64,000 nt of DNA from Methanohalophilus sp. RSK (GTDB lineage: Archaea > Halobacteriota > Methanosarcinia > Methanosarcinales > Methanosarcinaceae), in contig NZ_RDSK01000013.1 of NCBI RefSeq assembly GCF_003722075.1, positions 62,001 to 126,000 on the forward strand. The letters run 5' to 3'. Every line of letters begins with the position of its first letter. The first letter of the stretch is position 1. Position numbers and translations under genes: made by a program. Below, piece by piece: positions 35,659 through 46,436 of the stretch. The notes beneath the pieces are model-generated. The model searched no databases. It was not told the origin of the DNA and saw only the letters and a list, made by a program, of their open reading frames with translations.

Positions 35659-36105
35659 ATGGTTCCCCTGACAATAGCGGGAAACCTGTTTATATGGTTG
35701 TTAATCGCTGCATTTCTATATATATTTAAAGGTAAACCCTGTGCAGCCTACTACTTGACGCTTTTGTTTGCGGTTTGGGCGGTAGTTTTTGTGCTGAAAT
35801 CATTGTTCATGGTTCCCAGGCCAGAAACAGGACGTATCCTTGTGGATGCAGCAGGCTATTCTTTTCCCAGCAGTCACACAGCACTAGCTTTTGGAACTGC
35901 CAGTTTTTTGCATCCGGTTTCAGGCAAATCAAGTTATTTGTTCTGGATATTTGCCATAATGATGGGAATCAGCCGGATTGCAGTAGGTGTGCATTATCCT
36001 TCGGATGTTATAGCAGGTGCAATAGCAGGTTTTATTCTGGGTTATGCAGGTTTGCTTTTGTATCCTGCATTAGTAAGAAAAGTAAAAAGGTTTAGAATTG
36101 ATTAA
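35659..36105 (+). CDS. PAP2-family membrane phosphatase
   Basis: 148 residues with about four helices. The three PAP2 signatures are present: KSLFMVPRPETGR (K-x6-RP), FPSSHTALAFG (PSGH-like), and SRIAVGVHYPSDV (SR-x5-H-x3-D). It probably removes phosphate from polyprenyl or lipid diphosphates at the membrane. It converges with purF with 14 bases of overlap. Confidence 0.8.
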   Translation: MVPLTIAGNLFIWLLIAAFLYIFKGKPCAAYYLTLLFAVWAVVFVLKSLFMVPRPETGRILVDAAGYSFPSSHTALAFGTASFLHPVSGKSSYLFWIFAIMMGISRIAVGVHYPSDVIAGAIAGFILGYAGLLLYPALVRKVKRFRID

Positions 36106-37504
36106 GCCGGGTTTGCCTGCACTGGCATTTTTCCCCGGGAATTTCCAGTGGATATACTTCTGTCAGACATCCCATACAGAGATCTTCTTTGTCAAGACCT
36201 ATGGCTTTGACCAGTCCATCGACACTTAGATAGCCCAGGGAATCTGCGTTTATGGTGTTACAAATATTCTCCACTTTGTTGTTGGCCGCAATTAATTCCT
36301 CACGTGTGGCCATATCAATTCCCATATAGCAGGGGGCAATTATAGCGGGGCTTCCGATTCTGGCGTGTACTTCTCTGGCGCCAGCATCTTTTATCATATT
36401 GACGATTTTCCGGGAAGTAGTTCCCCTTACAACACTGTCATCGATGAGTACTATCCTTTTGTTCTCTATGTTTTCTGTAATAGTGTTCATCTTGAGCCTG
36501 ACAGCTGTTTCCCTCATTTCCTGGCCCGGAAGAATAAAGGTCCTGCCAATATAGCGGTTTTTCATCAAACCCTCCTGATACTGGATGCCGGATTCCCGGG
36601 TATATCCGACAGCAGAAGTAATGCCCGAATCTGGTACCGGGGAAATAATATCAGCTTCAATTGGATGTTCTTTTGCAAGTTCTCTGCCAATACGTTCCCT
36701 TACTTTGTAGACAAGCTGGCCATCAATTACAGAGTCGGGTCTTGCAAAATAGATATATTCAAAAACACAATGTGCCGCATGCGTGGTATTATAAACCTGA
36801 TGGCTTTCCACTTCACCATCTTTTAATACAACAACCTCGCCGGGTTTTACATCCCGGATAAGTTTGCCGTTTAATGTATCAATGGCCACACTTTCGGATG
36901 CTACTACCAATCCAAGGTCTGTTTTTCCTATACAGAGAGGTTTGATTCCAAGCGGATCCCGGGCGGCTATCAGGAGGTCATCGATCATTATGGCCAGTGA
37001 ATATGACCCCTCAAGCCTGTTCATCACACTTTTAATAGATTCTACAGGTCCGTGTTTTAGCAGTTCCTTTACCAGAAGGTGGGCAATAACTTCGGTGTCA
37101 GAATCGGTAATGAAAATCCTGCCTTCTGATTCCAGTTCGTCCCTCAGGTCACTGCCGTTTACCAGATTGCCGTTGTGGGCAATAGCTACAGTACCACTTT
37201 TGTAATTCACAATAAGGGGCTGGCAATTTTCTATGCGCGACTGGCCTGTTGTGGAATAGCGGACATGGCCGATTCCCACATGGCCTACAAGTTTTGCAAT
37301 GTCTTCCCTTGCATAAACTTCCGGGACAAGTCCCATCCCTTTCAGTGAATGGGTTGAGCCGCCATTATAAACTGTAATGCCGGTGGATTCCTGTCCCCTG
37401 TGCTGTAGTGCATAGAGAGAATAGTAAATCTGAAGTGCGGCGGTTTTTGATTGGGATTTTGTATCATCCAGCAAAATCCCTACAACACCGCATTCTTCCT
37501 TCAT
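36092..37504 (-). CDS. purF: Amidophosphoribosyltransferase
   Basis: 470 residues; catalyses the first step of purine synthesis from PRPP and glutamine. The N-terminal nucleophile cysteine is C5 of MKEECGVVG, so a short propeptide would be removed. The PRPP loop is VVLIDDSVVRGTT, and C-terminal cysteines (MGCLTEV, KCQCRQ) fit the iron-sulfur type enzyme. ATG 37504 follows GAGGTG; GTG 37510 is an alternative. It is the third gene of the LSm-L37e-purF row. Confidence 0.92.
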   Translation of the reverse strand: MKEECGVVGILLDDTKSQSKTAALQIYYSLYALQHRGQESTGITVYNGGSTHSLKGMGLVPEVYAREDIAKLVGHVGIGHVRYSTTGQSRIENCQPLIVNYKSGTVAIAHNGNLVNGSDLRDELESEGRIFITDSDTEVIAHLLVKELLKHGPVESIKSVMNRLEGSYSLAIMIDDLLIAARDPLGIKPLCIGKTDLGLVVASESVAIDTLNGKLIRDVKPGEVVVLKDGEVESHQVYNTTHAAHCVFEYIYFARPDSVIDGQLVYKVRERIGRELAKEHPIEADIISPVPDSGITSAVGYTRESGIQYQEGLMKNRYIGRTFILPGQEMRETAVRLKMNTITENIENKRIVLIDDSVVRGTTSRKIVNMIKDAGAREVHARIGSPAIIAPCYMGIDMATREELIAANNKVENICNTINADSLGYLSVDGLVKAIGLDKEDLCMGCLTEVYPLEIPGEKCQCRQTRLNQF

Positions 37505-37531
37505 TTGCACCTCAGCAAAAGAATAGAGTGA

Positions 37532-37702
37532 TCAGTATTTGCACTTGCGCTGCCACTTGTAACTTCTCATACGTGAGGTCTTACCAAATCCGCAGGATGT
37601 GCACTGTTTGGTGTGGATATTAAGAGATACGCTACCGCAACGTCTGCATTTAGCATGTGTACGTTTCTGTCTTTTTCCTCTTGAGGGAGTACCTTTTGAC
37701 AT
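37532..37702 (-). CDS. rpl37e: 50S ribosomal protein L37e
   Basis: 56 residues: [20 protein letters not shown] then [20 protein letters not shown] and a basic tail KWQRKCKY. The C-x2-C / C-x2-C zinc ribbon and length identify L37e. It is located between the LSm gene and purF on the same strand, a gene order common in methanogenic archaea. Confidence 0.92.
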   Translation of the reverse strand: MSKGTPSRGKRQKRTHAKCRRCGSVSLNIHTKQCTSCGFGKTSRMRSYKWQRKCKY

Positions 37703-37781
37703 TATTTATCACCTTGTAATATGGATAGTAGTAATCAGTATTCTGAAGGGTACCATTGATTGCCCTGATTATTCTTATAGG

Positions 37782-38000
37782 TTACGGAGATACATATACA
37801 ACATTATCGCCACGGACAACAACGCTGCCAATCTTGCGGACTATTTCTCCTTCCTTGATTTCTTCAGCTTCATCCAGTACCAGATTCATGTGAACGTCAT
37901 ATCCCTGAAGTGTTCCACGAAATTCTCGTGCACCTTTCAATCTTACGATTACGGCTGTGCTTAATGCGTTGTTCAGTATATCCAGAGGTCTGTTTCCCAT
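37782..38000 (-). CDS. Sm-like (LSm/SmAP) RNA-binding protein
   Basis: 72 residues with both Sm motifs: [22 protein letters not shown] (Sm1 region) and [13 protein letters not shown] (Sm2). Archaeal SmAPs form heptameric rings that bind U-rich RNA. It opens the LSm-L37e-purF transcript. A TATA-like AAATATTTAAATTTAAG lies upstream, near 38020. Confidence 0.92.
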   Translation of the reverse strand: MGNRPLDILNNALSTAVIVRLKGAREFRGTLQGYDVHMNLVLDEAEEIKEGEIVRKIGSVVVRGDNVVYVSP

Positions 38001-38165
38001 ATTGAATTGCCCCGTAGGTATAAATATTTAAATTTAAGTTACCCAAACGAATTTAATTGGGTGTTTGCATGTAATAATGTAAATCTCTCATGGTGCAAAT
38101 ACTATATATAAAGCTATCGCAGATATTCTGCATCAGTCAAAGAAATTATCATCAGGTGAAATTAT

Positions 38166-39494
38166 ATGAGCAATACAAAGGTAGCCCTTACGATAGCAGG
38201 TTCGGATTCCGGCGGCGGTGCCGGCATAGAAGCAGACATTCGTACCTTTTCGGCACTGGGGATGCATCCCACATGCGCCGTTACATGCATCACCTCCCAG
38301 AACACAATGGGACTGCAGGATTCAACGGAGGTGCCTCTATCCCATATATCCTCTCAGATTTATGCGGTATGTACGGATATGGATGTAAAGTGGGCAAAAA
38401 CAGGAATGCTTTCTTCTCCTGAAATTATCGATGTGGTTGCATCTGAGGTAAAGAAGCATCGTCTTAAACTGGTTGTGGATCCTGTAATGACTGCCGAGGC
38501 AGGGGGCACATTGCTTGCAGAATCTGCGCTTAGTATCCTGAAAGAAAAATTGTTGCCTCTGGCTTTTGTTGTAACTCCCAACATATATGAGGCAAAAGCC
38601 CTGTCAGGAGTTACGATAAACACCTGGGAAGATGGGCAGAAAGCAGCTCGCAGGATAGCAAAACTCGGTGTGGATAATGTAATAATCACAGGAGGTCATT
38701 TTGATGCTTCGGATCTTGTCTATGAATCCCACAATGACACATTTACAACAATATCAAGCCGATTTGTTGAAGGGGGAACTCATGGTTCTGGGTGTACCTA
38801 TTCAGCGGCTTTGCTTGTTTATCTCTCAAATGAATTGAGAGTACCCGAGGCTGCAAGGTGTGCCAAAAGATTTGTAGAAAATGCCATTTCTAAAAGTACC
38901 GATGTTGGAATGGGTGTATCCCCTGTAGATCCGCTTGCTTTTCTGCGTAATTCAGCTGCAAAATACCATACTTTAGTGAATACTACCGAGGCCCTGGATA
39001 TCCTGCTTTCGGAAAAGGCTTTTTCAAAACTTATCCCCGAGGTAGGATGCAATGTTGCTATGGCGACTCCTGAGGCTGCAACAATATCAGATGTAGCCGG
39101 TGTACATGGTCGTATAACCCTTTCAAAAGACAAGCCTGTGGCATCAGGTTGTGTTGGGTTTGGTGCCAGTAAACATGTAGGGAGTGTGGTTCTTGCTGCT
39201 ATTCATTCCAATCCTGATACCAGGGCATGCCTGAATGTGAAATATAGCAAGGAGATACTTGCTGCCTGCAGCCAGATGGGTTTTGGCATAGCTTCTTTTG
39301 AACGTAAGGACGAGCCTTCCGATATGAGTACAATGGATTGGGGCACGGCTTATGCAATAGAAAAATACGGCAAGGTTCCGGAAGTCATATATGATGAAGG
39401 CGATGTCGGGAAAGAACCCATGATAAGGCTGCTTGGCAAGAGTGCGACAGATGTTGTGGAGATGGCCCTGCGAATAGTTGAAAGAATTAACTGA
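38166..39494 (+). CDS. ThiD-ThiN fusion: HMP(-P) kinase / thiamine phosphate synthase
   Basis: 442 residues. Residues 1-~260 are ThiD (TIAGSDSGGGAGIEADI, MTAEAGGTLL, GGTHGSGCTYSAAL), which phosphorylates hydroxymethylpyrimidine twice. The last ~170 residues are ThiN (CNVAMATPEAATISDVAGV and AACSQMGFGIASF), the archaeal thiamine phosphate synthase. Such fusions are standard in archaea. It is divergent from the LSm row. I see no TPP riboswitch in the 165-base gap. Confidence 0.9.
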   Translation: MSNTKVALTIAGSDSGGGAGIEADIRTFSALGMHPTCAVTCITSQNTMGLQDSTEVPLSHISSQIYAVCTDMDVKWAKTGMLSSPEIIDVVASEVKKHRLKLVVDPVMTAEAGGTLLAESALSILKEKLLPLAFVVTPNIYEAKALSGVTINTWEDGQKAARRIAKLGVDNVIITGGHFDASDLVYESHNDTFTTISSRFVEGGTHGSGCTYSAALLVYLSNELRVPEAARCAKRFVENAISKSTDVGMGVSPVDPLAFLRNSAAKYHTLVNTTEALDILLSEKAFSKLIPEVGCNVAMATPEAATISDVAGVHGRITLSKDKPVASGCVGFGASKHVGSVVLAAIHSNPDTRACLNVKYSKEILAACSQMGFGIASFERKDEPSDMSTMDWGTAYAIEKYGKVPEVIYDEGDVGKEPMIRLLGKSATDVVEMALRIVERIN

Positions 39495-39588
39495 TAGATT
39501 TTGGGTATAGGTATAAGTATGTACAGATTTATACCTAATATTTGTTATTTCCAGTATTAAATGGAGGAATATTGTATCGCAGTAGGGG

Positions 39589-40842
39589 GTGGATGATTTT
39601 TATTTGACGATAGTCATAGTTATATTGACATCGCTGGTGATCCTGCTGCTCCAGTATCTTTTTAAAAAATCTTTGATTTTTAAGGGTGACACTTTCATAA
39701 GGAATCTTGTCTTTACCCTTATAACATTCCTGGGTATGATGCTGGTTATATTTTCCCTGCCGATATCCAGTGATTCAAAACAGATCATTGTAAGTGCGAT
39801 AGGTATTATTGTTGGTGCTACGGTAGCTCTTTCTTCTACCACTTTTGTTTCAAATGGAATGTCCGGTATAATGGTTCGGCTCATCAAGCCATTCTATGTG
39901 GGGATTACATAAGAAGTGGTGATATTTTTGGCAGGGTGACGGACAAAACTATACTCTATACACGAATCCAATCAGAAGATCGTGACCTGATCACCGTGCC
40001 AAACCTGAAACTAATGTCCAATCCCCTGATTACCATCCGCTCTTCGGGGACTATAATCTCTACCAATGTTTCACTGGCTTATGATATATGCAGGCAGGAT
40101 ATTGAAACCGCCTTACTCAAGGCGGCTGATGAGGCAGGCCTGGAGGATTCTTTCGTACATGTTCTTGAGCTAGGGGATTTCTCTGTTACCTACAAGGTGG
40201 GGGGGTCTGTTGAAAGAGACTAAAGCCTTGCTAACTGACCGTTCTAATTTTAAGAAGGAAGTGCTGGATTCCCTTCACAGGATGGATATTGAAATTGTAT
40301 CTCCTACCTTCATGAACCAGAGGGTAATGAAGAATGGCAAAAGATTCATTCCTCCTCTGCGGGAAAGTAGGGAAAATGAGGAGGAATGCCGGCCTGATAG
40401 GAACTACATTCCTGAGATATTTACCGAAGAAATAATTTTTGGTAAGGCTATAGAGGCCGAAATGCTGGGAAAAGCCCGAAAAACGCTTGAATATTTCGAT
40501 AATAAAAAGGCAAAAGTGGAAAAACAAATTTCCTGCCTTCCCGCAGAACCTGCCGAAATCCAGCAGAATCGGTGGTCGTCTATAAAGGATCGATTGGGCG
40601 ACATAGAGCAGATTGTTACGGCATTGGAAAAGGCTCCGGAACCGGGAGAAATGGAATCATCTCCCGAAGGCCTGCTTCGCTCCAAGGTGCTTGAACACCT
40701 CCGCTCTATAATGGACAGCATTCTTGATGATTATAACCAAATGGTGGAAATAATGGAATCGGAATCCTGTGACATTGAGGACAAAAAATCCTACGGTTTA
40801 TCAGAAAGTAAAGAATCTGTCAGTGAAAACGATGTTAATTAA
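39589..40842 (+). pseudogene. MscS-type mechanosensitive channel, frameshifted at two G runs
   Basis: GTG 39589 opens a protein with three helices (LTIVIVILTSLVILLL, FIRNLVFTLITFLGMM, IIVSAIGIIVGATVA) that is MscS-like through RLIKPFYVG. At 39901 a GGGG run is one base short: adding one G gives DYIRSGDIFGRVTDK and continues the MscS beta domain. At 40200 a seven-G run is one base long: with six it continues VGGLLKETKALL into a cytoplasmic helical tail. The two errors are opposite and restore the original frame. It may be a sequencing error, a true pseudogene, or slippage-controlled. The intact protein would be about 417 residues. Confidence 0.72.
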
Positions 40843-40893
40843 CTAACTTATTTAGGATCACTTTTAAATACCAGATTGCTATAGTGGCGGGAT

Positions 40894-41535
40894 ATGGACG
40901 TTGTATCATTTTTTATCTACTCTTTTGTTAGCATCCTCGTTATCGTGAGTCCTATCGGAGTAGTCGTGACGTTCATCTCACTAACAAGCAGCATGACACA
41001 GGAAGAAAAAAACAGTATAGCAACCCGTGCAACCCTTCTTGCCTGCGTGATATGCATTTTCTTTGCACTTACCGGTCATGGCATCCTCAATGTTTTCGGG
41101 ATTAGCGTAGATTCCCTGAGGGTGGCTGGTGGAATATTGCTGTTCAAGGTAGCCTTTGACATGCTGCTCTCAAAAGTATCCGGTGAAAGCGTAACTGAAG
41201 AAGAAATTCATGAATCCCTCAGCCGTGATGATGTCTGGATATTTCCCATTGCCCTTCCATTGATGACAGGGCCTGCTACCATCACAACCGTAGTGGTGCT
41301 TTCAGGTACGTCTCCTTTAATTTCTTATAAACTAGTGGTATTGCTGTCAATCCTGCTGACGTTTGGCATATGTTTTGTGACTCTATATTATTCCCGTCGT
41401 ATCTATAAATTAATAGGATATACCGGAGCTCATGTTATCACAAGGCTGCCCGGGCTTTTCCTTGCAGCTCTTGCGGTGGATTTTGTAACTCATGGTGTGT
41501 GGAATATATACAGTAACCTTGCAGGATTCACCTGA
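40894..41535 (+). CDS. MarC-family integral membrane protein
   Basis: 213 residues with six helices. The conserved IVSPIGVVVTFISLT, GGILLFKVAFDML and ALPLMTGPATITTVVV segments identify MarC/UPF0056. The function is not established despite the historical name. Its end overlaps the UspA gene by 8 bases on the opposite strand. Confidence 0.85.
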   Translation: MDVVSFFIYSFVSILVIVSPIGVVVTFISLTSSMTQEEKNSIATRATLLACVICIFFALTGHGILNVFGISVDSLRVAGGILLFKVAFDMLLSKVSGESVTEEEIHESLSRDDVWIFPIALPLMTGPATITTVVVLSGTSPLISYKLVVLLSILLTFGICFVTLYYSRRIYKLIGYTGAHVITRLPGLFLAALAVDFVTHGVWNIYSNLAGFT

Positions 41536-42049
41536 CTGACATTACATCACAGCCGGCATTATGGATTACTCTTTCTGCTACACGTCCCAGGCGGAATGTT
41601 CCGTCAGAACCCATGCCCAATGTGCCCATTACAATCAGGTCTACGTTCTTATCGGAGGCAAAATCAAGGATTTCATTTGCCGGTTTGCCTTCGATATGTA
41701 CTTTTTCGACATCTACACCCTTATTTTTCCCGAGTTCCTCGACGTAGGAAAGAACATTTTCTGCTTTTTCCTCGAGATGCTTCTTGCGCTCTATCTTCCA
41801 GTTCTCGTCGGCAATCTTTGCAAATGTACGCCATTGGGCCGGAGAAATATGTTCTGGAAGTGACACTTTCATTGCCGTTTTCCAGTCCCTGTGTATTGCT
41901 TCCTTTGTAAGGCCTCCGGGATCCAGTTCCATTACATAAAGTGCATAGACCTTTGAACCACATGCACTTGCTAAATCTATTCCCGATTGCACTGCTTTTC
42001 GGGCATTTTCGGAACCGTCAGTAGTTATTAATATAGTATTATATACCAT
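41528..42049 (-). CDS. Universal stress protein, UspA family
   Basis: 173 residues from ATG 42049, chosen because GGGGGAG lies just ahead and MVYNTILITTDGSENA is the normal family start; the frame is open to 42085. The C-terminal GTLGMGSDGTFRLGRVAERV fits the ATP-binding G-x2-G-x9-G(S/T)-like motif. A central insertion of charged residues (HLEEKAENVLSYVEELGKNK) makes it slightly longer than usual. Confidence 0.88.
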   Translation of the reverse strand: MVYNTILITTDGSENARKAVQSGIDLASACGSKVYALYVMELDPGGLTKEAIHRDWKTAMKVSLPEHISPAQWRTFAKIADENWKIERKKHLEEKAENVLSYVEELGKNKGVDVEKVHIEGKPANEILDFASDKNVDLIVMGTLGMGSDGTFRLGRVAERVIHNAGCDVMSVR

Positions 42050-42101
42050 TGGTACTCCCCCATAGGAACAAGGGGAGTACTCCAATAAATAAATAGCGAA
42101 A

Positions 42102-44699
42102 TCAGCGCAATATTACGGCCATTACATCGCTGACCTCAAGGACGTCTACAGTCCTGCCCGCAGACGTGACTTCCTTTATTATTTCCACACTTTCAGGTTC
42201 CAGACTTATTTTTTCTCCATCAACTTCAATATCAATGGATCCAGACTCCTTCATCTGTGCAACCCTGGATGCATCCATGTTATTCAGGGTGGAGATTATA
42301 CTACCAGCCTGTTTGCGGAATTTTGGTCCGATGATTCCCATGTTGGGTTTCACATCCACAGGCACATGTTCAAATTCGGGTTTTCCTTCTATAACTTCCA
42401 CTGCAGAGTTTGTAGCTCCCTCAAGGTCTGTAACATCATCCATTACAGAATATATCTCGATCTTCTTTAAGGGAGCATTCAGAGCCATCCCACAATCTGA
42501 TTTATATCTGCGTATACTGCTTGCGAGGTCTTTTATTATTTCACCCTGCTTCTCAGCAGTTTCATCGATTATTTCCCTGTTTGCAGAGGGCCATTTTTTT
42601 TGGTGGACGCTGCCTGTAGAAATATGAGAATAAACTTCCTCTGCAAAGAAAGGCGCAAAGGGTGCAAGCATGCGGGTCAGAGTTTCCAGGGTTGTGTGGA
42701 GGGTGTAGCGGGCTGCTTTCTTTGAAGTTTCATCCTCTCCATATAGTCTGGCTTTAACAAGTTCGATGTAATTGTCCGCAAGGGTTTCCCAGGCAAATCC
42801 GCGTATGGATTTGCAGGCTTCGTCGAACTGGTAGTTATCCATATTTTCGGTTACTGAAATTATCAGCCTGTTGAGTTTGCTGAGTAGCCAGCGATCTACT
42901 GTGCCCAGGCTGGATGTGGCAACTTCAGGGATTTCGGGTAGTACTTCTTCCAGATGGGACACTGAAAAGCGGAATATACTCCACATTTTGTTAAAGTATC
43001 TGGATCCTGATACTACATCTTTCCATCTAAACATTACATCAGAACCCGTAGAACCTCCGATTGCAGCCCACTGGCGGAAAGCATCAGAGCTGTACTGGTC
43101 AACGACCTCTTCCGGAGATATAATGTTGCCCCGGGATTTGCTCATCTTGTGTCCGTCTTCTCCGAGTACCATACCATTTATCATGATAGAGTCCCAGGGT
43201 TTGGAATCCTGAAGAGCTTTGGAGCGCAGTATGCTGTAAAATGCCCACGTGCGGATAATATCGTGGCCCTGGGGTCGCAGCTGTGCAGGTGATCTCATTT
43301 CATGATCTGTAAGCCAGCCTGTAACATGCAGGGCTGTCAGGGATGAGTCCATCCAGGTATCCAGTACATCTTCTTCAGCTTCAAAATCAGTCGAACCACA
43401 TTCACAGGGTATTGGAGGTTTTGTCTGTGTGGGATCAAGAGGCAACCAGTCCTCTTCTGCAATCAGGGATTTTCCACACTTTTTGCAGTACCACACAGGT
43501 ATGGGGGTGGCAAAAATACGCTGTCTGGATATGCACCAATCCCATTCCATGGTGTTTGTCCAGTTCTCCAGACGTATCTTCATGTAGTCGGGAATCCAGT
43601 TGATCTCATTTGCAGTCTCAAGGATTTTATCATTTTCTATTTTGACAAACCATTGCCTTTCAGAAAGGATCTCTATCGGTGTGTTGCACCGCCAGCACAT
43701 TCCCACATTCTGGTCAAGGCTGTCCTGATCGTACAGGTAACCCTGCTCTTTGAGATCTCCAATGATTGCATCCTTGCATTCTGAAGATTTCATTCCTTCA
43801 TACTTGCCGGCAATATCTGTCATAAAGCCATTCCGGTCAATTGCCTTGCGCAGGGGCAGGTTATGCTCGATCCACCAGCGTACATCCTGTTTGTCACCGA
43901 AGGTACATATCATTACCACGCCTGTACCGAATTCCGAATCGACCTCTTTGTCTGCGATTACAGGCACCTCATGCTCAAATAAAGGTACTTTTACATTTTC
44001 ACCAATGTTTTCCTTATACCTTTCATCTTCGGGATTGATTGCCACAGCCACACAGGCAGCAAGGAGTTCGGGTCGGGTGGTGGCGATCTTGACTTTATCA
44101 AAGTTCAGGTAATTCAGTTTTGTGTCCCTTGCTTCATATTCGACTTCTGCAAAGGCAATAGCTGTTTCACAGCGCGGACACCAGTTCACCGGATGATCGG
44201 CCTGATAGATACGTCCCTGTTTTTGCATCTGGACAAAGGAGTGCTGTGTTTTTACGAAATACTCCGGCTTCATTGTGATGAATTCGTTACTCCAATCCAC
44301 CGAAAAACCCAGCATGCGCATTGTCTGGCGCATTTTCTCTATATTTCCGATTGTAAGTTCTTCACAGAGTTTCCTGAATTCAGCTCTTGGAACTTGATTT
44401 TTTGTGATGCCATGTATTTCTTCTACCTTCACCTCAGTGGGAAGGCCATGACAGTCCCATCCCTGTGGGAACATAACATTGAATCCCTGCATGCGTTTGT
44501 ATCTTGCAACAAAATCGATATAACACCAATTTAGGGAATTTCCTATATGGAAATTGCCCGTAGGATAGGGAGGGGGGGTATCTATTATATACTGGGGTTT
44601 ATTCTCATCTTCCCAATCAAAATGGTACATTGACATGTCCCAGGCATTCTGCCATCTTTTTTCCACTTCTTGGGGGTTATATTCTTTAGGGATCGTCAT
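42102..44699 (-). CDS. valS: Valyl-tRNA synthetase
   Basis: 865 residues from ATG 44699 ([17 protein letters not shown]); the upstream extension to 44774 lacks family resemblance. Class I motifs are [13 protein letters not shown] (HIGH) and [10 protein letters not shown] (KMSKS). A zinc knuckle is formed by CKKCGKS and CECGS, and the editing domain is complete. No C-terminal coiled coil typical of bacterial ValRS is present, as expected for archaea. Confidence 0.93.
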   Translation of the reverse strand: MTIPKEYNPQEVEKRWQNAWDMSMYHFDWEDENKPQYIIDTPPPYPTGNFHIGNSLNWCYIDFVARYKRMQGFNVMFPQGWDCHGLPTEVKVEEIHGITKNQVPRAEFRKLCEELTIGNIEKMRQTMRMLGFSVDWSNEFITMKPEYFVKTQHSFVQMQKQGRIYQADHPVNWCPRCETAIAFAEVEYEARDTKLNYLNFDKVKIATTRPELLAACVAVAINPEDERYKENIGENVKVPLFEHEVPVIADKEVDSEFGTGVVMICTFGDKQDVRWWIEHNLPLRKAIDRNGFMTDIAGKYEGMKSSECKDAIIGDLKEQGYLYDQDSLDQNVGMCWRCNTPIEILSERQWFVKIENDKILETANEINWIPDYMKIRLENWTNTMEWDWCISRQRIFATPIPVWYCKKCGKSLIAEEDWLPLDPTQTKPPIPCECGSTDFEAEEDVLDTWMDSSLTALHVTGWLTDHEMRSPAQLRPQGHDIIRTWAFYSILRSKALQDSKPWDSIMINGMVLGEDGHKMSKSRGNIISPEEVVDQYSSDAFRQWAAIGGSTGSDVMFRWKDVVSGSRYFNKMWSIFRFSVSHLEEVLPEIPEVATSSLGTVDRWLLSKLNRLIISVTENMDNYQFDEACKSIRGFAWETLADNYIELVKARLYGEDETSKKAARYTLHTTLETLTRMLAPFAPFFAEEVYSHISTGSVHQKKWPSANREIIDETAEKQGEIIKDLASSIRRYKSDCGMALNAPLKKIEIYSVMDDVTDLEGATNSAVEVIEGKPEFEHVPVDVKPNMGIIGPKFRKQAGSIISTLNNMDASRVAQMKESGSIDIEVDGEKISLEPESVEIIKEVTSAGRTVDVLEVSDVMAVILR

Positions 44700-44883
44700 C
44701 AGGACACTCCGATAATTATGATAAATAAGTTTGATATTCAGTACCGGATGGCATAATGTATGTATATCCGGCAAATCTCGAACAACATCTTGTCTAATCT
44801 TATATTAAAGGTTTGCTTATGTGTGAAATGCCTTCTATAGAATAGCATGGTCACAGAATATGGTTTGGTGAACTCAATTTAAG

Positions 44884-45138
44884 TTATGCAATGAGTGAAA
44901 CAAAGGTACCAGCTATGATTATTGCCACGATTGATGCGGATAAAAAAAGACTGGAGTAAAATATAAGATCTCTGTCATGTTCCTGCACTCCGTACATCAG
45001 GCCAAAAATGGTTATAAATATTCCGCCAACAGCTATAGCTATCAGATCACGGTATGCCGTATACAGAAAAAGAATTGTAATGATATAGAGTACTGCTATA
45101 AGATAGGGGTTGCGATATAATGATCTTTCTTTTTTCAT
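44884..45138 (-). CDS. Small membrane protein
   Basis: 84 residues with three predicted helices (IAVLYIITILFLYTAY, LIAIAVGGIFITIFGLM, FLSASIVAIIIAGTFVSLI) after a basic N-terminus MKKERSLYRNP. No family recognised. It lies between valS and a response-regulator gene on the same strand. Confidence 0.6.
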   Translation of the reverse strand: MKKERSLYRNPYLIAVLYIITILFLYTAYRDLIAIAVGGIFITIFGLMYGVQEHDRDLIFYSSLFLSASIVAIIIAGTFVSLIA

Positions 45139-45273
45139 CCTGTCACCTGGGTACTTTTTTATCAGACATGGCCTGCAACTTGGTGCGGTTACCAGAGTTT
45201 TTAAAATTAATGTTTTTGATGGTTGTAATTATAATATTCAAATTACAAAAGCTACAAAAGGAAAGTTTAGTAA

Positions 45274-46341
45274 TTATTCCCTCTCTTCGGGAGGTTTCCA
45301 GCCAAAACGTTTCATAACCATCTTTATACGGGCATTAACTTCCCTTTTGTCAAAGGGTTTTGAAATATAATCATCAATACCCAGTTCCATTCCCTTTAGT
45401 TTGTCATCTACTTTTGTTTTGGCTGTAATCATGATAATTGCAATGTCTCTTGTGTCCCTTTTCTTTTTCAGGGTCTCAACGACCTCATAACCGTCCATAT
45501 CCGGCATCATTATATCCAGTAATATAAGATCGGGAAGTTCTTCTCTTGCAATTTCGATAGCATCTTTCCCGTTATATGCAACTAAAAAATCGTAGGGTTC
45601 ATCTTTAAGGGACAATTTCAAAAGATCGGGAATATCGGGTTCATCATCTACAATAAGTATTTTTAGTCTTTCTTTTTTGATCTTTTTCTGGATATAGTAT
45701 AGATTGATTTTTCCCTTGTCCACTACGTATTTCACATCAAGACTTTTCAGTCCCATTTCAACATGCATCTCTCCGGTATCCGAGGCATCTATTACAACAT
45801 CGAAAAAGGATACCAAAGTTCCTTCTTTTTCACCAGCAGAACCTTTATTGAGCATTGAAACAGCGCTTCCTTCATGCTGGTGGACATTTGACATAACGTA
45901 TTTCAGGAAATTTTCAACGACCTGGAGATTATCCTTTGAAAGGATATTCATGTCATCAATGACCATTATTGATCCGGGCATTTCAGAAAATAGTTTAGAG
46001 GTATGTGACCCGATTTTCATATAATCGGTCTGGGAAGAATAGTAAAGGGTATTTTCTTTTTTCTCTTTTGAAGGATCTTCAATATCTATAAACCACATTC
46101 TATCCAGATAGTTTCCAATTCCCATCTCATAATCTCTAAAATTAGCTATTATCCTGTCTCTTGAGTTTTTCAGACAGAGCCATATTATACTCTTTTGATC
46201 ATCATTTTCGAGTATGGAATGAATATAAAAATAGATTAACCTTTCACTGGATACACTTGCAGGAGCCAGAAAAACAGTAGTTTTGTCGGCAAGTCCTTCA
46301 CGAAATGTATCCATAATCTCTGCGGTATCTTCGCCGGACAT
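45274..46341 (-). CDS. Response regulator with unusual N-terminal domain
   Basis: 355 residues. The last ~130 are a receiver domain: DDEPDIP, phospho-acceptor aspartate in LILLDIMMPDMDGYE, MITAKT, and ISKPFD. The first ~220 residues (TTVFLAPASVSSERLIYFY, MVIDDMNILSKDNLQVVEN) look like a RecA/KaiC-type fold that has lost the P-loop, as in several archaeal sensory proteins; I cannot name the family. AGGAGG precedes the ATG. It has no adjacent kinase. Confidence 0.68.
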   Translation of the reverse strand: MSGEDTAEIMDTFREGLADKTTVFLAPASVSSERLIYFYIHSILENDDQKSIIWLCLKNSRDRIIANFRDYEMGIGNYLDRMWFIDIEDPSKEKKENTLYYSSQTDYMKIGSHTSKLFSEMPGSIMVIDDMNILSKDNLQVVENFLKYVMSNVHQHEGSAVSMLNKGSAGEKEGTLVSFFDVVIDASDTGEMHVEMGLKSLDVKYVVDKGKINLYYIQKKIKKERLKILIVDDEPDIPDLLKLSLKDEPYDFLVAYNGKDAIEIAREELPDLILLDIMMPDMDGYEVVETLKKKRDTRDIAIIMITAKTKVDDKLKGMELGIDDYISKPFDKREVNARIKMVMKRFGWKPPEERE

Positions 46342-46436
46342 TTCCCTCTACTCCTCCTGATATCTCTATTTGGCGTTTTAGAATATTAATGTTTGGGACT
46401 TCTGTTCACAATGTAATAAGTCCCATACATTTTTTA

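Noticed and set aside
38000-38165. TPP riboswitch upstream of the ThiD-ThiN gene
   Set aside because: No THI-box sequence; only a short ACCCAA/TTGGGT inverted repeat at 38041-38062.
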